In this document: positions 1 through 6,663 of the stretch, piece after piece
How the letters are laid out: each line of letters begins with the position of its first letter
How positions within the stretch are numbered: position 1 is the stretch's first letter
Origin: Nocardioides sp.
GTDB lineage: Bacteria > Actinomycetota > Actinomycetes > Propionibacteriales > Nocardioidaceae
NCBI GenBank assembly: GCA_021166815.1
Contig: JAJPEO010000075.1
Coordinates: 1 to 25,024, forward strand
Length of the DNA stretch: 25,024 bases
Direction: 5' to 3'
The notes under the pieces: generated by a model
What the model saw: the letters and a program-made list of their open reading frames with translations, nothing else
Told to the model about the DNA's origin: nothing
Database searches by the model: none
Translations under genes and position numbers: made by a program

Positions 1-129
1 GTAGACCACGGTGCGGTTGACGTCGAGCCGGGTCGCCAGCTCGGTGACGGTGAGTCCCTCGGAGCACTCCGCGAGGACGGCCAGGACCCGAAGGCCCCGG
101 TCGAGGGTCTGGGAGGTCTCGGCTGCCAT
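1..129 (-). CDS. IclR-family transcriptional regulator, N-terminal fragment
   Basis: The 43 visible residues read MAAETSQTLDRGLRVLAVLA and continue through a segment with TVTELATRLDVNRTVVY. This is the winged-helix start of IclR-type regulators: an opening helix with SQTLDRGLRVL, then a helix-turn-helix with TELA and NRTVVY. Such proteins bind promoter DNA as dimers and sense small molecules through a C-terminal domain, which lies outside the window. The ATG at 127-129 is the chosen start because a -10-like TAGGTT lies exactly six bases upstream, which suggests a leaderless transcript. The target genes cannot be told from this fragment. The family call rests only on the HTH, so another HTH family with similar wording is possible. 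Confidence 0.75.
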   Translation of the reverse strand, partial: MAAETSQTLDRGLRVLAVLAECSEGLTVTELATRLDVNRTVVY

Positions 130-136
130 CACCCCA

Positions 137-142
137 ACCTAA
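137..142 (-). promoter_or_regulatory. -10 box of the IclR-type gene (leaderless)
   Basis: On the minus strand TAGGTT is followed by six bases (GGGGTG) and then the ATG. A start site about seven bases after the box would fall on the A of the ATG. No convincing -35 is visible, which is common in high-GC actinobacteria. The same geometry recurs at other genes in the window. Confidence 0.5.
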
Positions 143-147
143 CGGGC

Positions 148-1932
148 TCAGGAGGTCTGGCGCATCGCCCACTCGCGGATCCGGTCGATGCGCGCGTGGA
201 GCTGCTCGGCGCTGGCCACCGCGGCGGGCGGGCCCCCGCACTCCTTGCGCAGCGCGGCGTGGGTGATGCCGTGCGCCTGACCGGTGCGGTGGTGCCAGGC
301 GGCCACCAGTCCGTTGAGCTCGCGCCGCAGCACCCCGAGCTGCTGATGGGTGGTCAGCTCCTCGACCGACTCCGGCTCGGCCTGCCCGGCGCTGCGCCGG
401 CTGGCCTTCTGCTGCTTGGCCCGCTCGGTCTGTCGCGAGTGCAGGAGCTCGCGCACCTGGTCGGGCTCGAGCAGGCCGGGGATGCCGAGGAAGTCCATCT
501 CCTCCTCCGAGCCCACGTGCACCTCGCCGGAGTGCCCGAACTCGCCGCCGTCGTAGAGCACCCGGTCGAAGGACGCGGTGGAGCCCAGCGCCTCGAAAGA
601 CATCTCCAGCTCGTCGGAGGCGGCCTCGCCGGCGTTGGCCTGGGCGAGCAGGTCGTTCTCCGCGGCGAAGATGTCCCCGTCGTCGTTGACCTTGCGGCCC
701 AGCACGTGGTCGCGCTGGGCCTCCATGTCGGAGGCGAACTCCAGCAGGTGCGGCACCGAGGGCAGGAAGACCGAGGCGGTCTCCCCGCGCGACCGGGCTC
801 GTACGAAGCGACCGACGGCCTGGGCGAAGAACAGCGGCGTCGACGTCGTGGTGGCCCACACCCCGACGGCGAGACGGGGCACGTCCACGCCCTCGGAGAC
901 CATCCGGACCGCGACCATCCAGCGCTTGTCGGAGTCGGAGAAGGTGGCGATCTTCTTGGATGCGCCCTTCTCGTCGGAGAGCACGACGGTGGGGGCCTCG
1001 CCGCTGACCTTGCGCAGCAGCGCGGCGTACGCGCGGGCGCTGTCCTGGTCGCTGGCGATGACCAGGCCGCCCGCGTCGGGCACGTGGCGGCGCACCTCGG
1101 TCAGGCGCCGGTCGGCGGCCTCCAGGACCGCCGGGATCCAGGAGCCCTGCGGGTCCAGCGCGGTGCGCAGCGCGTGGGCGTGCATGTCCTTGGTGAGCGG
1201 CTCGCCGAGTCGGGCGACGACCTCGTCGCCGGCGCGGGTGCGCCACTGCATCTCCCCGGAGTAGGCCATGAAGAGGACCGGGCGCACGACGTGGTCGGCG
1301 AGGGCGTGGGCGTAGCCGTACGTGAAGTCGGCGGCCGATCGCGGGATGCCGTCGTCACCGGGGGCGTAGGTGACGAACGGGATCGGGTTGATGTCGGAGC
1401 GGAACGGCGTGCCGGTCAGCGCCAGGCGGCGGGTGGCCGGGTCGAACGCCTCTCGCACGCCCTCGCCCCAGGACAGGGCGTCGCCGGCGTGGTGGATCTC
1501 GTCGAGGATCACCAGCGTCTTGAACCGCTCGGTGCGGATGCGCATCGCAAGCGGGTTGACCGCGACGCCGGCGTAGGTGACCGCGATGCCGACGTAGTCC
1601 TGGGAGGTGCGCCCCTTGCCGGCGGAGTACGTCGGGTCGATGGGCAGGCCGGCCCGTGCCGCCGCCTCGGCCCACTGGGTCTTGAGGTGCTCGGTGGGCG
1701 CGACGACGGTGATGCGGTCGACGACTCGGCGCGAGAGCAGGTCGGCGGCCACGGTGAGGGCGAAGGTCGTCTTGCCGGCCCCGGGGGTCGCGACGGTGAG
1801 GAAGTCACGCGGCTGCTGGGCCTGGTAGGCATCCATGGCGGCCTGCTGCCAGGCGCGCAGGCGCGGCGCGGTGCCCCACGCGGCCCGGTCGGGCCAGGCG
1901 GGAGGCAGCGGCGCGTCGGGGCGCCCCGTCAC
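148..1932 (-). CDS. DEAD/DEAH-box superfamily II helicase
   Basis: This is a 594-aa SF2 helicase-like ATPase. Visible motifs, numbered from the GTG at 1932, are Walker A GAGKTT at about 51-56, motif II DEIH at 144-147, motif III TGTP at 173-176, and motif VI QAVGRFVR at about 371-378 preceded by SEGVDVPRL. This order matches type III restriction/UvrB-like ResIII plus Helicase_C proteins, which are widespread in actinobacteria and are thought to act on DNA or RNA with ATP hydrolysis; the substrate is unknown. The frame stays open upstream to 2061. The GTG at 1930-1932 was chosen because it overlaps the TGA of the DUF3039 gene as GTGA, and because the extra upstream residues are arginine-rich and out of character. 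The gene is probably translationally coupled to DUF3039. Confidence 0.88.
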   Translation of the reverse strand: MTGRPDAPLPPAWPDRAAWGTAPRLRAWQQAAMDAYQAQQPRDFLTVATPGAGKTTFALTVAADLLSRRVVDRITVVAPTEHLKTQWAEAAARAGLPIDPTYSAGKGRTSQDYVGIAVTYAGVAVNPLAMRIRTERFKTLVILDEIHHAGDALSWGEGVREAFDPATRRLALTGTPFRSDINPIPFVTYAPGDDGIPRSAADFTYGYAHALADHVVRPVLFMAYSGEMQWRTRAGDEVVARLGEPLTKDMHAHALRTALDPQGSWIPAVLEAADRRLTEVRRHVPDAGGLVIASDQDSARAYAALLRKVSGEAPTVVLSDEKGASKKIATFSDSDKRWMVAVRMVSEGVDVPRLAVGVWATTTSTPLFFAQAVGRFVRARSRGETASVFLPSVPHLLEFASDMEAQRDHVLGRKVNDDGDIFAAENDLLAQANAGEAASDELEMSFEALGSTASFDRVLYDGGEFGHSGEVHVGSEEEMDFLGIPGLLEPDQVRELLHSRQTERAKQQKASRRSAGQAEPESVEELTTHQQLGVLRRELNGLVAAWHHRTGQAHGITHAALRKECGGPPAAVASAEQLHARIDRIREWAMRQTS

Positions 1933-2213
1933 TCGCCGGAGCCCTCGTCGCCGCCACCGTCGCCGGAGCCGCCCGGCTTCATCGACTCCCAGATCTCCTT
2001 GCACTCCGGGCAGACGGGGTACTTCTCGGGGGCACGACTGGGGACCCACACCTTCCCGCACAGCGCGATCACGGGCGTGCCCATGACCATGGCCTCGGTG
2101 AGCTTGTCCTTGGGCACGTAGTGCGAGAACCGCTCGTGGTCACCATCGTCGGTCGGGGCGGTACGCCGATCCTCGATCGTCTGCGTGCCCGGGGAGAAGC
2201 CGATGGTGCTCAT
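1929..2213 (-). CDS. DUF3039 domain protein
   Basis: This 94-aa protein matches the small actinobacterial DUF3039 family. It has an acidic N-terminus, the core HYVPKDKLTEAMVMGTPVIALCGKVWVPSR, shown here as HYVPKDKLTE followed by AMVMGTPVIA, and then YPVCPECKEIWESM. Cys52, Cys68 and Cys71, perhaps with His31, could bind zinc, as in a ribbon; this is inferred. The C-terminus is a Gly/Asp/Ser-rich tail. Its function is not known. In many actinobacteria it lies beside a ResIII-type helicase, as here, and the GTGA overlap with that gene argues for joint expression. The ATG at 2213 is supported by a TAGGCT box eight bases upstream. Confidence 0.88.
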   Translation of the reverse strand: MSTIGFSPGTQTIEDRRTAPTDDGDHERFSHYVPKDKLTEAMVMGTPVIALCGKVWVPSRAPEKYPVCPECKEIWESMKPGGSGDGGGDEGSGE

Positions 2214-2221
2214 GATGGGCC

Positions 2222-2227
2222 AGCCTA
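2222..2227 (-). promoter_or_regulatory. -10 box of the DUF3039-helicase pair
   Basis: On the minus strand TAGGCT is followed by eight bases and the ATG at 2213. Transcription would start one or two bases before the ATG, giving a nearly leaderless message for DUF3039 and the coupled helicase. No good -35 is seen. Confidence 0.5.
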
Positions 2228-2249
2228 CCGCCGCACCGGCAAGGGGCGA

Positions 2250-2804
2250 CTAGTTGAGGTCGGGGTCGAAGGGCCGTGTCGCGTGCCAGGCGAGCATTCC
2301 GGGCTGGCGTCGCAGGACGTCGCGCCACAGCTGGCGCGTGTCGTCGCGGAAGGCGTCGGCGTCATCGCCGGACACGACGTACCAGCTGCCCTCCTGGATC
2401 TCGTCCTGCAGCTGCTGGGCGCCCCACCCGGCGTAGCCGGCGAAGACCCGCAGCCCGTCGAGGGTGTCGTCCACCAGCTCGGTGGGGGCGTCGAGGTCGA
2501 CCACGCCCAGGGTGCCCGCCACGGGACGCCAGCCGACCGGTGGATGGCCGGGGTCGCGCAGCCTGCCGACCGCGATCGCGCCGTCGACCGAGACCGGGCC
2601 ACCGCGGAAGAGCACCTCCGGCTCGGCCACGATGTCGCTCCACGGCTCGAGGACCTCCGCGACCGTCACCGCCGACGGGCGGTTGAGCACCACGCCGAGG
2701 GCGCCCTCCTCGTTGACGTCGAGCAGCAGCACGACGGTGTCGGCGAAGTTGGGGTCCACCAGGGCGGGCGTGGCCACCAGCAGCATCCCGGGCGCGACCA
2801 GCAT
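2250..2804 (-). CDS. YqgE/AlgH family protein (UPF0301)
   Basis: The 184-aa product carries the hallmark UPF0301 segments: LLVATPALVDPNFADTVVLL near the N-terminus, then EGALGVVLNRP, LFRGGPVSVD, and a later GYAGWGAQQLQDEI. The family folds as a compact alpha/beta protein. In Pseudomonas AlgH is linked to alginate control, but its biochemical activity is unknown. The frame is open to 2948, but those extra residues are Pro/Arg-rich and not family-like. ATG at 2804 is preferred; the GGGAG just before it is very close (one base), so ATG at 2786, which fits the family start MLLVATP, is the alternative. It is followed by the DUF3039 gene on the same strand. Confidence 0.87.
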   Translation of the reverse strand: MLVAPGMLLVATPALVDPNFADTVVLLLDVNEEGALGVVLNRPSAVTVAEVLEPWSDIVAEPEVLFRGGPVSVDGAIAVGRLRDPGHPPVGWRPVAGTLGVVDLDAPTELVDDTLDGLRVFAGYAGWGAQQLQDEIQEGSWYVVSGDDADAFRDDTRQLWRDVLRRQPGMLAWHATRPFDPDLN

Positions 2805-2868
2805 GCTCCCATCATCGCCGATCAGGGCCGCCAGGGGAATGAGACGACCCCCGGACCCGGACGCGCTT

Positions 2869-2908
2869 GGGAGGGAGGGATGTCGCGGCGGGAGGGAGGG
2901 TGCCGCGA
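2869..2908. repeat. Six GGG tracts with a hairpin around the second set
   Basis: On the plus strand GGGAGGGAGGG (2869-2879) is repeated at 2890-2900 after ten bases. The second copy is the loop of an inverted repeat, TCGCGGC at 2883-2889 and GCCGCGA at 2902-2908. It lies between the stop of the 175-aa gene and the start of yqgE. It could form a G-quadruplex on the template strand of these minus-strand genes, or act as a terminator; there is no T-run. Confidence 0.45.
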
Positions 2909-2960
2909 GGCGTCGGGACACGGGGGTCGCCTGGTTCGGGTCCGCCACGAGGGCGGTCGG

Positions 2961-3488
2961 TCAGGCGGCCAGCACCGCCTTGAGCCGGCGTACCAGCCGC
3001 GGGCCGGCGTGACGGGACGGTCGCGGCGCCGGGGCCTCGTACGACGCCCGTGCGCGAGCCTCGATGTCGGCGCCCACGCGGGCCGCAGCCTCGCCCGGCG
3101 CGCTGGCACGGCCGGCCATGAGCGCGAGCATGTGTCGCTCCCGGGTGACCGCCTTGGCGAGCACGGCGCCCATCTCGGGCGTGGAGGGCTCGGTGACGTG
3201 GCGGTCGAGCACGGCCCGCACGCCGGGGAGGGCGCCCGCGGTGGCCTGCCACGCCGCGATGACGGCCTCCTCGAGGTCGAGGGGCTCACTGGCGAGCTGC
3301 TGCTCGATCTGGCCGGTGAGCCGGGTGAACCACTTCAGCTGGAGCGCGGCGATCAGGGTGAGCTCGTCGCGGAACGTCTCGCTGACGCCCTCGACGTCCA
3401 TCGGCAGCCGGCCGTCGCGGCGACGGTCGACGGTCCGGATCACCGTGCGGAGCACGTCGCCGCGCAGGTGGACTTCCTTGCCGGTCAT
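2961..3488 (-). CDS. Hypothetical protein, divergent from TetR gene
   Basis: I do not recognise this 175-aa protein. It looks soluble and mostly helical, with no signal peptide or membrane segment. It begins MTGKEVHLRGDVLRTVIRTV, has a middle part with ELTLIAALQLKWFTRLTGQIEQ split by amphipathic helices, and ends in a basic tail with PSRHAGPRLVRRLKAVLAA. The ATG at 3488 is preferred over the longer frame to 3632 because GGGAG lies five bases upstream and the longer frame would run through the palindrome at 3508-3535. It is transcribed away from the TetR gene at 3614, and the palindrome sits 20 bases above its start, so it is probably the main target of that regulator. No function is proposed. 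Confidence 0.7.
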   Translation of the reverse strand: MTGKEVHLRGDVLRTVIRTVDRRRDGRLPMDVEGVSETFRDELTLIAALQLKWFTRLTGQIEQQLASEPLDLEEAVIAAWQATAGALPGVRAVLDRHVTEPSTPEMGAVLAKAVTRERHMLALMAGRASAPGEAAARVGADIEARARASYEAPAPRPSRHAGPRLVRRLKAVLAA

Positions 3489-3507
3489 GACGTCTCCCTT
3501 CCGGCTA

Positions 3508-3535
3508 CATACCGTCAGTACGTACTGAGAGTATG
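3508..3535. promoter_or_regulatory. Palindromic operator, probable TetR binding site
   Basis: A perfect 14-bp palindrome, TCAGTACGTACTGA at 3515-3528, is flanked symmetrically by CATAC (3508-3512) and GTATG (3531-3535). Twenty-four of the 28 positions pair about the centre. It lies in the 125-bp space between the 175-aa gene and the TetR gene. Length and symmetry are typical of TetR-family operators, so repression of the divergent gene, and perhaps autoregulation, is inferred. Confidence 0.72.
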
Positions 3536-3601
3536 CCGGGCTCCACCAACGCGGGCAACCTCGGCCGTGGTGAAGCGCGCCACACGCAGGAGTCGGGTCA
3601 C

Positions 3602-3607
3602 TAGGCT
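3602..3607 (+). promoter_or_regulatory. -10 box of the TetR gene (leaderless)
   Basis: TAGGCT ends six bases before the ATG at 3614, so transcription would start at the ATG. An AGGAG 20 bases upstream of the ATG is too far to act as a ribosome site, which supports the leaderless reading. Confidence 0.5.
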
Positions 3608-3613
3608 GCGGCA

Positions 3614-4294
3614 ATGACCGAGTCCTCCCCACGACTGGTGTCCGTCGCCCGAGGGCGACGCCAGCAGTTCCCCGCCTCGACCAAGCAGGCCCTGATCGAC
3701 GTGGCCGAGGACCTGTTCACCCGGCAGGGGTACGCCAACGCCTCCCTCGACGCCATCGTGGCCCGCGCCGAAGTCACCAAGGGAGCGCTTTACCACCACT
3801 TCAGCGGCAAGCAGGCCGTGTTCGAGGCCGTCTTCGAGCGCGTCGAGGCGCGCGCCGCCCAGACCATCCTCGAGGCCAGCAACGGCAAGGACGACCCCTG
3901 GGAGAAGGCGCTGGCCGGACTGCGTGCCTACCTCGCGGTGGTCCAGGACCCGCCCTACCGTCGCGTGGTGATCCAGGACGGCCCGTCGGTGCTGGGCTAC
4001 GAGCGCTTCCGCGAGCAGGAGGAGCGCTCCACCTTCGCCATCGTCCTCGGCATCGTCCGGTCGGTGCTGTCGGCCGGGACGTGGGAGCTCGACGACGCGA
4101 TGCTCGACACCTTCACCCGCATCTTCTTCGGCGCGCTCAACGCCGCCGGCGGCGCAGTGGCCGGGAGCGAGGAGCCCCGCCTCGCCGCCGCGCGCGTGGA
4201 GGCCGCCATCTCCTTCATCATCGCCGGCCTCCAGGCCCTCGTGGCGCAGGGAGTCGAGCTCCCCGAGCCCACGCTGGACGCCTCCGAGGAGTGA
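3614..4294 (+). CDS. TetR/AcrR-family transcriptional regulator
   Basis: The 226-aa protein has a TetR DNA-binding domain at about residues 18-75: KQALIDVAEDLFTRQGY, then ASLDAIVARAEVTKGALYHHF, then SGKQAVFEAVFERVE. ALYHHF is the usual recognition-helix ending. The rest is helical and would form the ligand-binding and dimer domain; the ligand cannot be read from sequence. The start is the ATG at 3614, supported by the TAGGCT box six bases upstream. The gene is divergent from the 175-aa gene and shares the palindrome at 3508-3535. Its stop lies three bases from the stop of the convergent DUF3048 gene. Confidence 0.92.
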   Translation: MTESSPRLVSVARGRRQQFPASTKQALIDVAEDLFTRQGYANASLDAIVARAEVTKGALYHHFSGKQAVFEAVFERVEARAAQTILEASNGKDDPWEKALAGLRAYLAVVQDPPYRRVVIQDGPSVLGYERFREQEERSTFAIVLGIVRSVLSAGTWELDDAMLDTFTRIFFGALNAAGGAVAGSEEPRLAAARVEAAISFIIAGLQALVAQGVELPEPTLDASEE

Positions 4295-4297
4295 GGG

Positions 4298-5296
4298 CTA
4301 CCGCTTCGCCCAGGTGATGTTGCCGTTGGCAGCCGGCACCAGCTCGATCCAGACGCGCCCAGCGGGGACCACGAGCTCACCGCCCTTGGTCTTCAGGCTG
4401 ATCGCGCCGCGGTGGCCGTCCTTCTGCCAGGTGCCGCGGACGAGGCGTCCACCGTGGAACAGCAGGGCCGGCCCCTTGCCCTCGAACTTGGTCTCCGGCA
4501 CGGGGTAGCCGGCCGGGTCCTTGTAGCCCGCGTCGCCCACCTTCACCCGCAGGACGAGCACGGAGGTCGCGGGGAACTCGTCACCCTCGGCGGCGTAGGA
4601 GTTGGTGTTGACGTAGGTGCCGTTGCGGAACTCCCACGACGTCGAGTGGGCGCCGAAGTCGGCGGTCAGGGTGCGCGCGGGGATGCCCTTGGGCAGGTCG
4701 GCCGCGTCGCCGAACGGCAGGTAGGACTCGGGGGTCTCCTCTGCCTTGACGCGCTTGGCGATGTCGCCGAGGCGGGCGAAGAGGTTGTACGGGGCCGACC
4801 GGCTGGGCTCGCGGTAGACCTCCTTGGCACCCTCGGTGATCCACGGGATGCCCGCGGCGTTGACCCGGTTGAGGGTCACCTGCGCGGCGCCGCTGGTCAC
4901 CACGGTCGCGCCCTCGGGAACGATGCCGATGTCGCTGGCCCGCATCGAGCGCACGGGGCCGATCGTCTTGGGCATCTTGGAGTAGTAGAAGGCGGCCAGA
5001 CGCGTCATGCCGCCCTCGACCAGCTCCTCCACGACCATGTCGGCCGAGCCCAGTCCGACCTGGGGGGCGCTGGACCCGGTGTTGTCGACCTTCGTGACCA
5101 GGATCGCGTTCTTGGGCAGCTCGCCCTTCACCTCGAGGCCGGTCAGCGGCCAGTAGGTCGGCTCCTCGACCGGTGCCTGCGAGGTGGGCTCGGTGCTGTC
5201 GTCCTTCGGCTCCGGGTCGTCACCGCCGCTGCAGCCGGCGAGCAGGAGGGCAGCCGCGACGAGGGCGGCGGAGGTGAGGCGAAGGCGGTGACGCAC
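4298..5296 (-). CDS. DUF3048 domain lipoprotein
   Basis: This 332-aa protein starts with a lipoprotein signal: basic residues, a hydrophobic run, and the lipobox LLAGC with Cys22, then a Gly/Asp/Glu/Pro-rich linker. The body matches DUF3048, with the N-terminal part recognisable by PLTGLEV, VKVDN-like KVDNTGSSAPQVGL, ADMVVEELVEGGMTRLAAF and IGPVRSMRASDI, and the C-terminal part by GPALLFHGGRLVRGTWQKDG and VPAGRVWIELVP. Bacillus YerB is a relative. The function is not established; an extracytoplasmic, membrane-anchored location is expected. The start is GTG at 5296 with GGAG five bases upstream. It is convergent with the TetR gene. A hairpin separates it from the upstream reductase gene. Confidence 0.9.
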   Translation of the reverse strand: MRHRLRLTSAALVAAALLLAGCSGGDDPEPKDDSTEPTSQAPVEEPTYWPLTGLEVKGELPKNAILVTKVDNTGSSAPQVGLGSADMVVEELVEGGMTRLAAFYYSKMPKTIGPVRSMRASDIGIVPEGATVVTSGAAQVTLNRVNAAGIPWITEGAKEVYREPSRSAPYNLFARLGDIAKRVKAEETPESYLPFGDAADLPKGIPARTLTADFGAHSTSWEFRNGTYVNTNSYAAEGDEFPATSVLVLRVKVGDAGYKDPAGYPVPETKFEGKGPALLFHGGRLVRGTWQKDGHRGAISLKTKGGELVVPAGRVWIELVPAANGNITWAKR

Positions 5297-5338
5297 GGGG
5301 GCTCCGATCGGGTGAAACGGTCTTGTTCCAAGTGTGGT

Positions 5339-5369
5339 GGCGCGCCTCCGACCTGATGGGAGGCGCGCC
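5339..5369 (-). terminator. Hairpin after the FabG-like gene
   Basis: An 11-bp perfect stem, GGCGCGCCTCC at 5339-5349 and GGAGGCGCGCC at 5359-5369, encloses a 9-base loop. It lies 20 bases past the reductase stop and before the DUF3048 start. There is no T-run after it, so it is a strong hairpin of the T-poor type often found in actinobacteria. Confidence 0.6.
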
Positions 5370-5389
5370 TGCGGCGGCGCGGCGGGCTG

Positions 5390-6157
5390 TCAGCCGAGCT
5401 TGGCGCCACCGTCGACGTACAGCGTCTGGCCGGTGATGTACGAGGCCTCGTCACTGCAGAGGAACGCGGCAGCGGCAGCGATGTCCTCGGGGAAGCCGAC
5501 CCGGCGCACCGGGTTGGCCTCGGCGTTGAGCTTGCGGAACTCCTCGACGTCCATCTTCAGACGGGCCGCGGTGGCGTCGGTCATCTCGGTGGCGATGAAG
5601 CCCGGGGCGATGGCGTTGGCGTTGATCCCGAAGGGGCCCAGCTCGATGCCCAGGGTGCGGGTGAAGCCCTGGATGCCCATCTTGGCGGCGGAGTAGTTGG
5701 CCTGGCCGCGGTTGCCGAGCGCGCTGACGCTGGAGAGGTTGAGGATCTTGCCGTACTTCTGCTCCACGAAGCGCGACTGCGCGGCCTTGGTCATGTTGAA
5801 CGCACCCTTGAGGTGGACGTTCATGACCATGTCCCAGTCGTCCTCGGTCATCTTGAACAGCAGGTTGTCGCGCGTGATGCCGGCGTTGTTGACCAGGACG
5901 TGGATCCCGCCGAGCTCGTCGACCACGCGCTGCACGGCTGCCTCGGCAGCCGCCGAGTCGGCGACGTCGCAGCCGATGCCCACGGCCTTCGCGCCCTCGG
6001 TGAGCTCGAGGCGACCGGCGGCCTCCTGGGCAGCGCCCTCGTCGAGGTCGAGGATCGCGACGGAGGCCCCTTCGGAGGCGAATCGCTGTGCGGTTCCGAA
6101 GCCGATGCCGCGCGCGGCTCCGGTGATGACTGCGACGCGACCGTCGTAACGACCCAT
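5390..6157 (-). CDS. 3-oxoacyl-ACP reductase-like short-chain dehydrogenase (FabG family)
   Basis: The 255-aa length is typical of classical SDR enzymes. Seen are the cofactor motif TGAARGIG (12-19), D65-V66 in the adenine-binding region, NNAG (90-93), SS at 142-143 with the catalytic serine, YSAAK with Tyr155 and Lys159, and the C-terminal ITGQTLYVDGG. The family reduces 3-oxoacyl thioesters or other carbonyls with NAD(P)H. The wording is closest to FabG, including GITRDNLLFKM and GIQGFTRTLGIEL. Whether it serves fatty acid synthesis, PHA metabolism or another pathway is open; the acyl-CoA ligase nearby suggests lipid metabolism. The ATG at 6157 has GAGGAG six bases upstream. It appears to have its own transcription unit, ending in the hairpin at 5339-5369. 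Confidence 0.88.
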   Translation of the reverse strand: MGRYDGRVAVITGAARGIGFGTAQRFASEGASVAILDLDEGAAQEAAGRLELTEGAKAVGIGCDVADSAAAEAAVQRVVDELGGIHVLVNNAGITRDNLLFKMTEDDWDMVMNVHLKGAFNMTKAAQSRFVEQKYGKILNLSSVSALGNRGQANYSAAKMGIQGFTRTLGIELGPFGINANAIAPGFIATEMTDATAARLKMDVEEFRKLNAEANPVRRVGFPEDIAAAAAFLCSDEASYITGQTLYVDGGAKLG

Positions 6158-6199
6158 GACTGACTCCTCGGTGAACGTGGGGGTGTTGGTGCACCTCGG

Positions 6200-6205
6200 A
6201 GGGTA
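6200..6205 (-). promoter_or_regulatory. Possible -10 box of the FabG-like gene
   Basis: TACCCT on the minus strand lies 42 bases before the ATG at 6157, inside the 94-bp gap from the HIT gene. It is the same hexamer used in the HNH promoter at 10854. The -35 is weak. Confidence 0.3.
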
Positions 6206-6251
6206 GTCCGTGGCGTGTGGGCTGCCGCGGGGTCCCCCTCCGGCCGGTGGG

Positions 6252-6662
6252 CTACGACAGCGCCGAGCGCAGGCGCTCGGCGTACGTGCCCGCCTCGTCG
6301 TCGGCGTAGCGGGTGCGTGGCCAGAAGAAGCCGCGCAGCCCGTCGCCCTTGGTCCTCGGCACCACGTGCAGGTGCAGGTGGGGCACGGACTGGCTCACGG
6401 TGTTGTTGACCGCGACGAACGAGCCCTGCGCCCCCAGGCCCTCCTGCATCGCGGTGGCCAGCCGCTGCGCCGTGGCGAGGAACGGGTCGCGCAGCGCGGC
6501 CGGCAGGTCAGGGAGCGTCTCGACGTGCGTACGCGGCACGAGCAGGGTGTGGCCCTTGAAGACCGGGCGCTGGTCCAGGAAGGCCACGCACTCGTCGGTC
6601 TCGAGCACGACGTGTGCCGGCACCTCGCCGGCGACGATCCGGCAGAAGACGCAGTCGGTCAC
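6252..6662 (-). CDS. HIT family protein (histidine triad hydrolase)
   Basis: A 136-aa HINT-type protein. CVFCRIVAGEVPA at the N-terminus gives Cys4 and Cys7, a usual zinc pair. GHTLLVPRTHVETL follows in the middle, and the triad HLHLHV has His95, His97 and His99. The family hydrolyses nucleoside phosphoramidates and acyl- or aminoacyl-adenylates, acting in the cytoplasm with the second or third histidine as nucleophile. The start is a GTG at 6660-6662, one base after the stop of the acyl-CoA ligase, with AGGA five bases upstream. Translational coupling with an adenylate-forming enzyme is therefore likely, and suggests a clean-up role for acyl-AMP; that link is inference. Confidence 0.92.
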   Translation of the reverse strand: MTDCVFCRIVAGEVPAHVVLETDECVAFLDQRPVFKGHTLLVPRTHVETLPDLPAALRDPFLATAQRLATAMQEGLGAQGSFVAVNNTVSQSVPHLHLHVVPRTKGDGLRGFFWPRTRYADDEAGTYAERLRSALS

Positions 6663-6663
6663 G

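Noticed and set aside
196..2121. Very long open frame on the strand opposite the helicase, and similar long frames opposite other genes
   Set aside because: At about 70% G+C, stop codons are rare in antisense frames. The product is Gly/Val/Arg/His-rich with no recognisable domain, and the real helicase has full motifs on the other strand.
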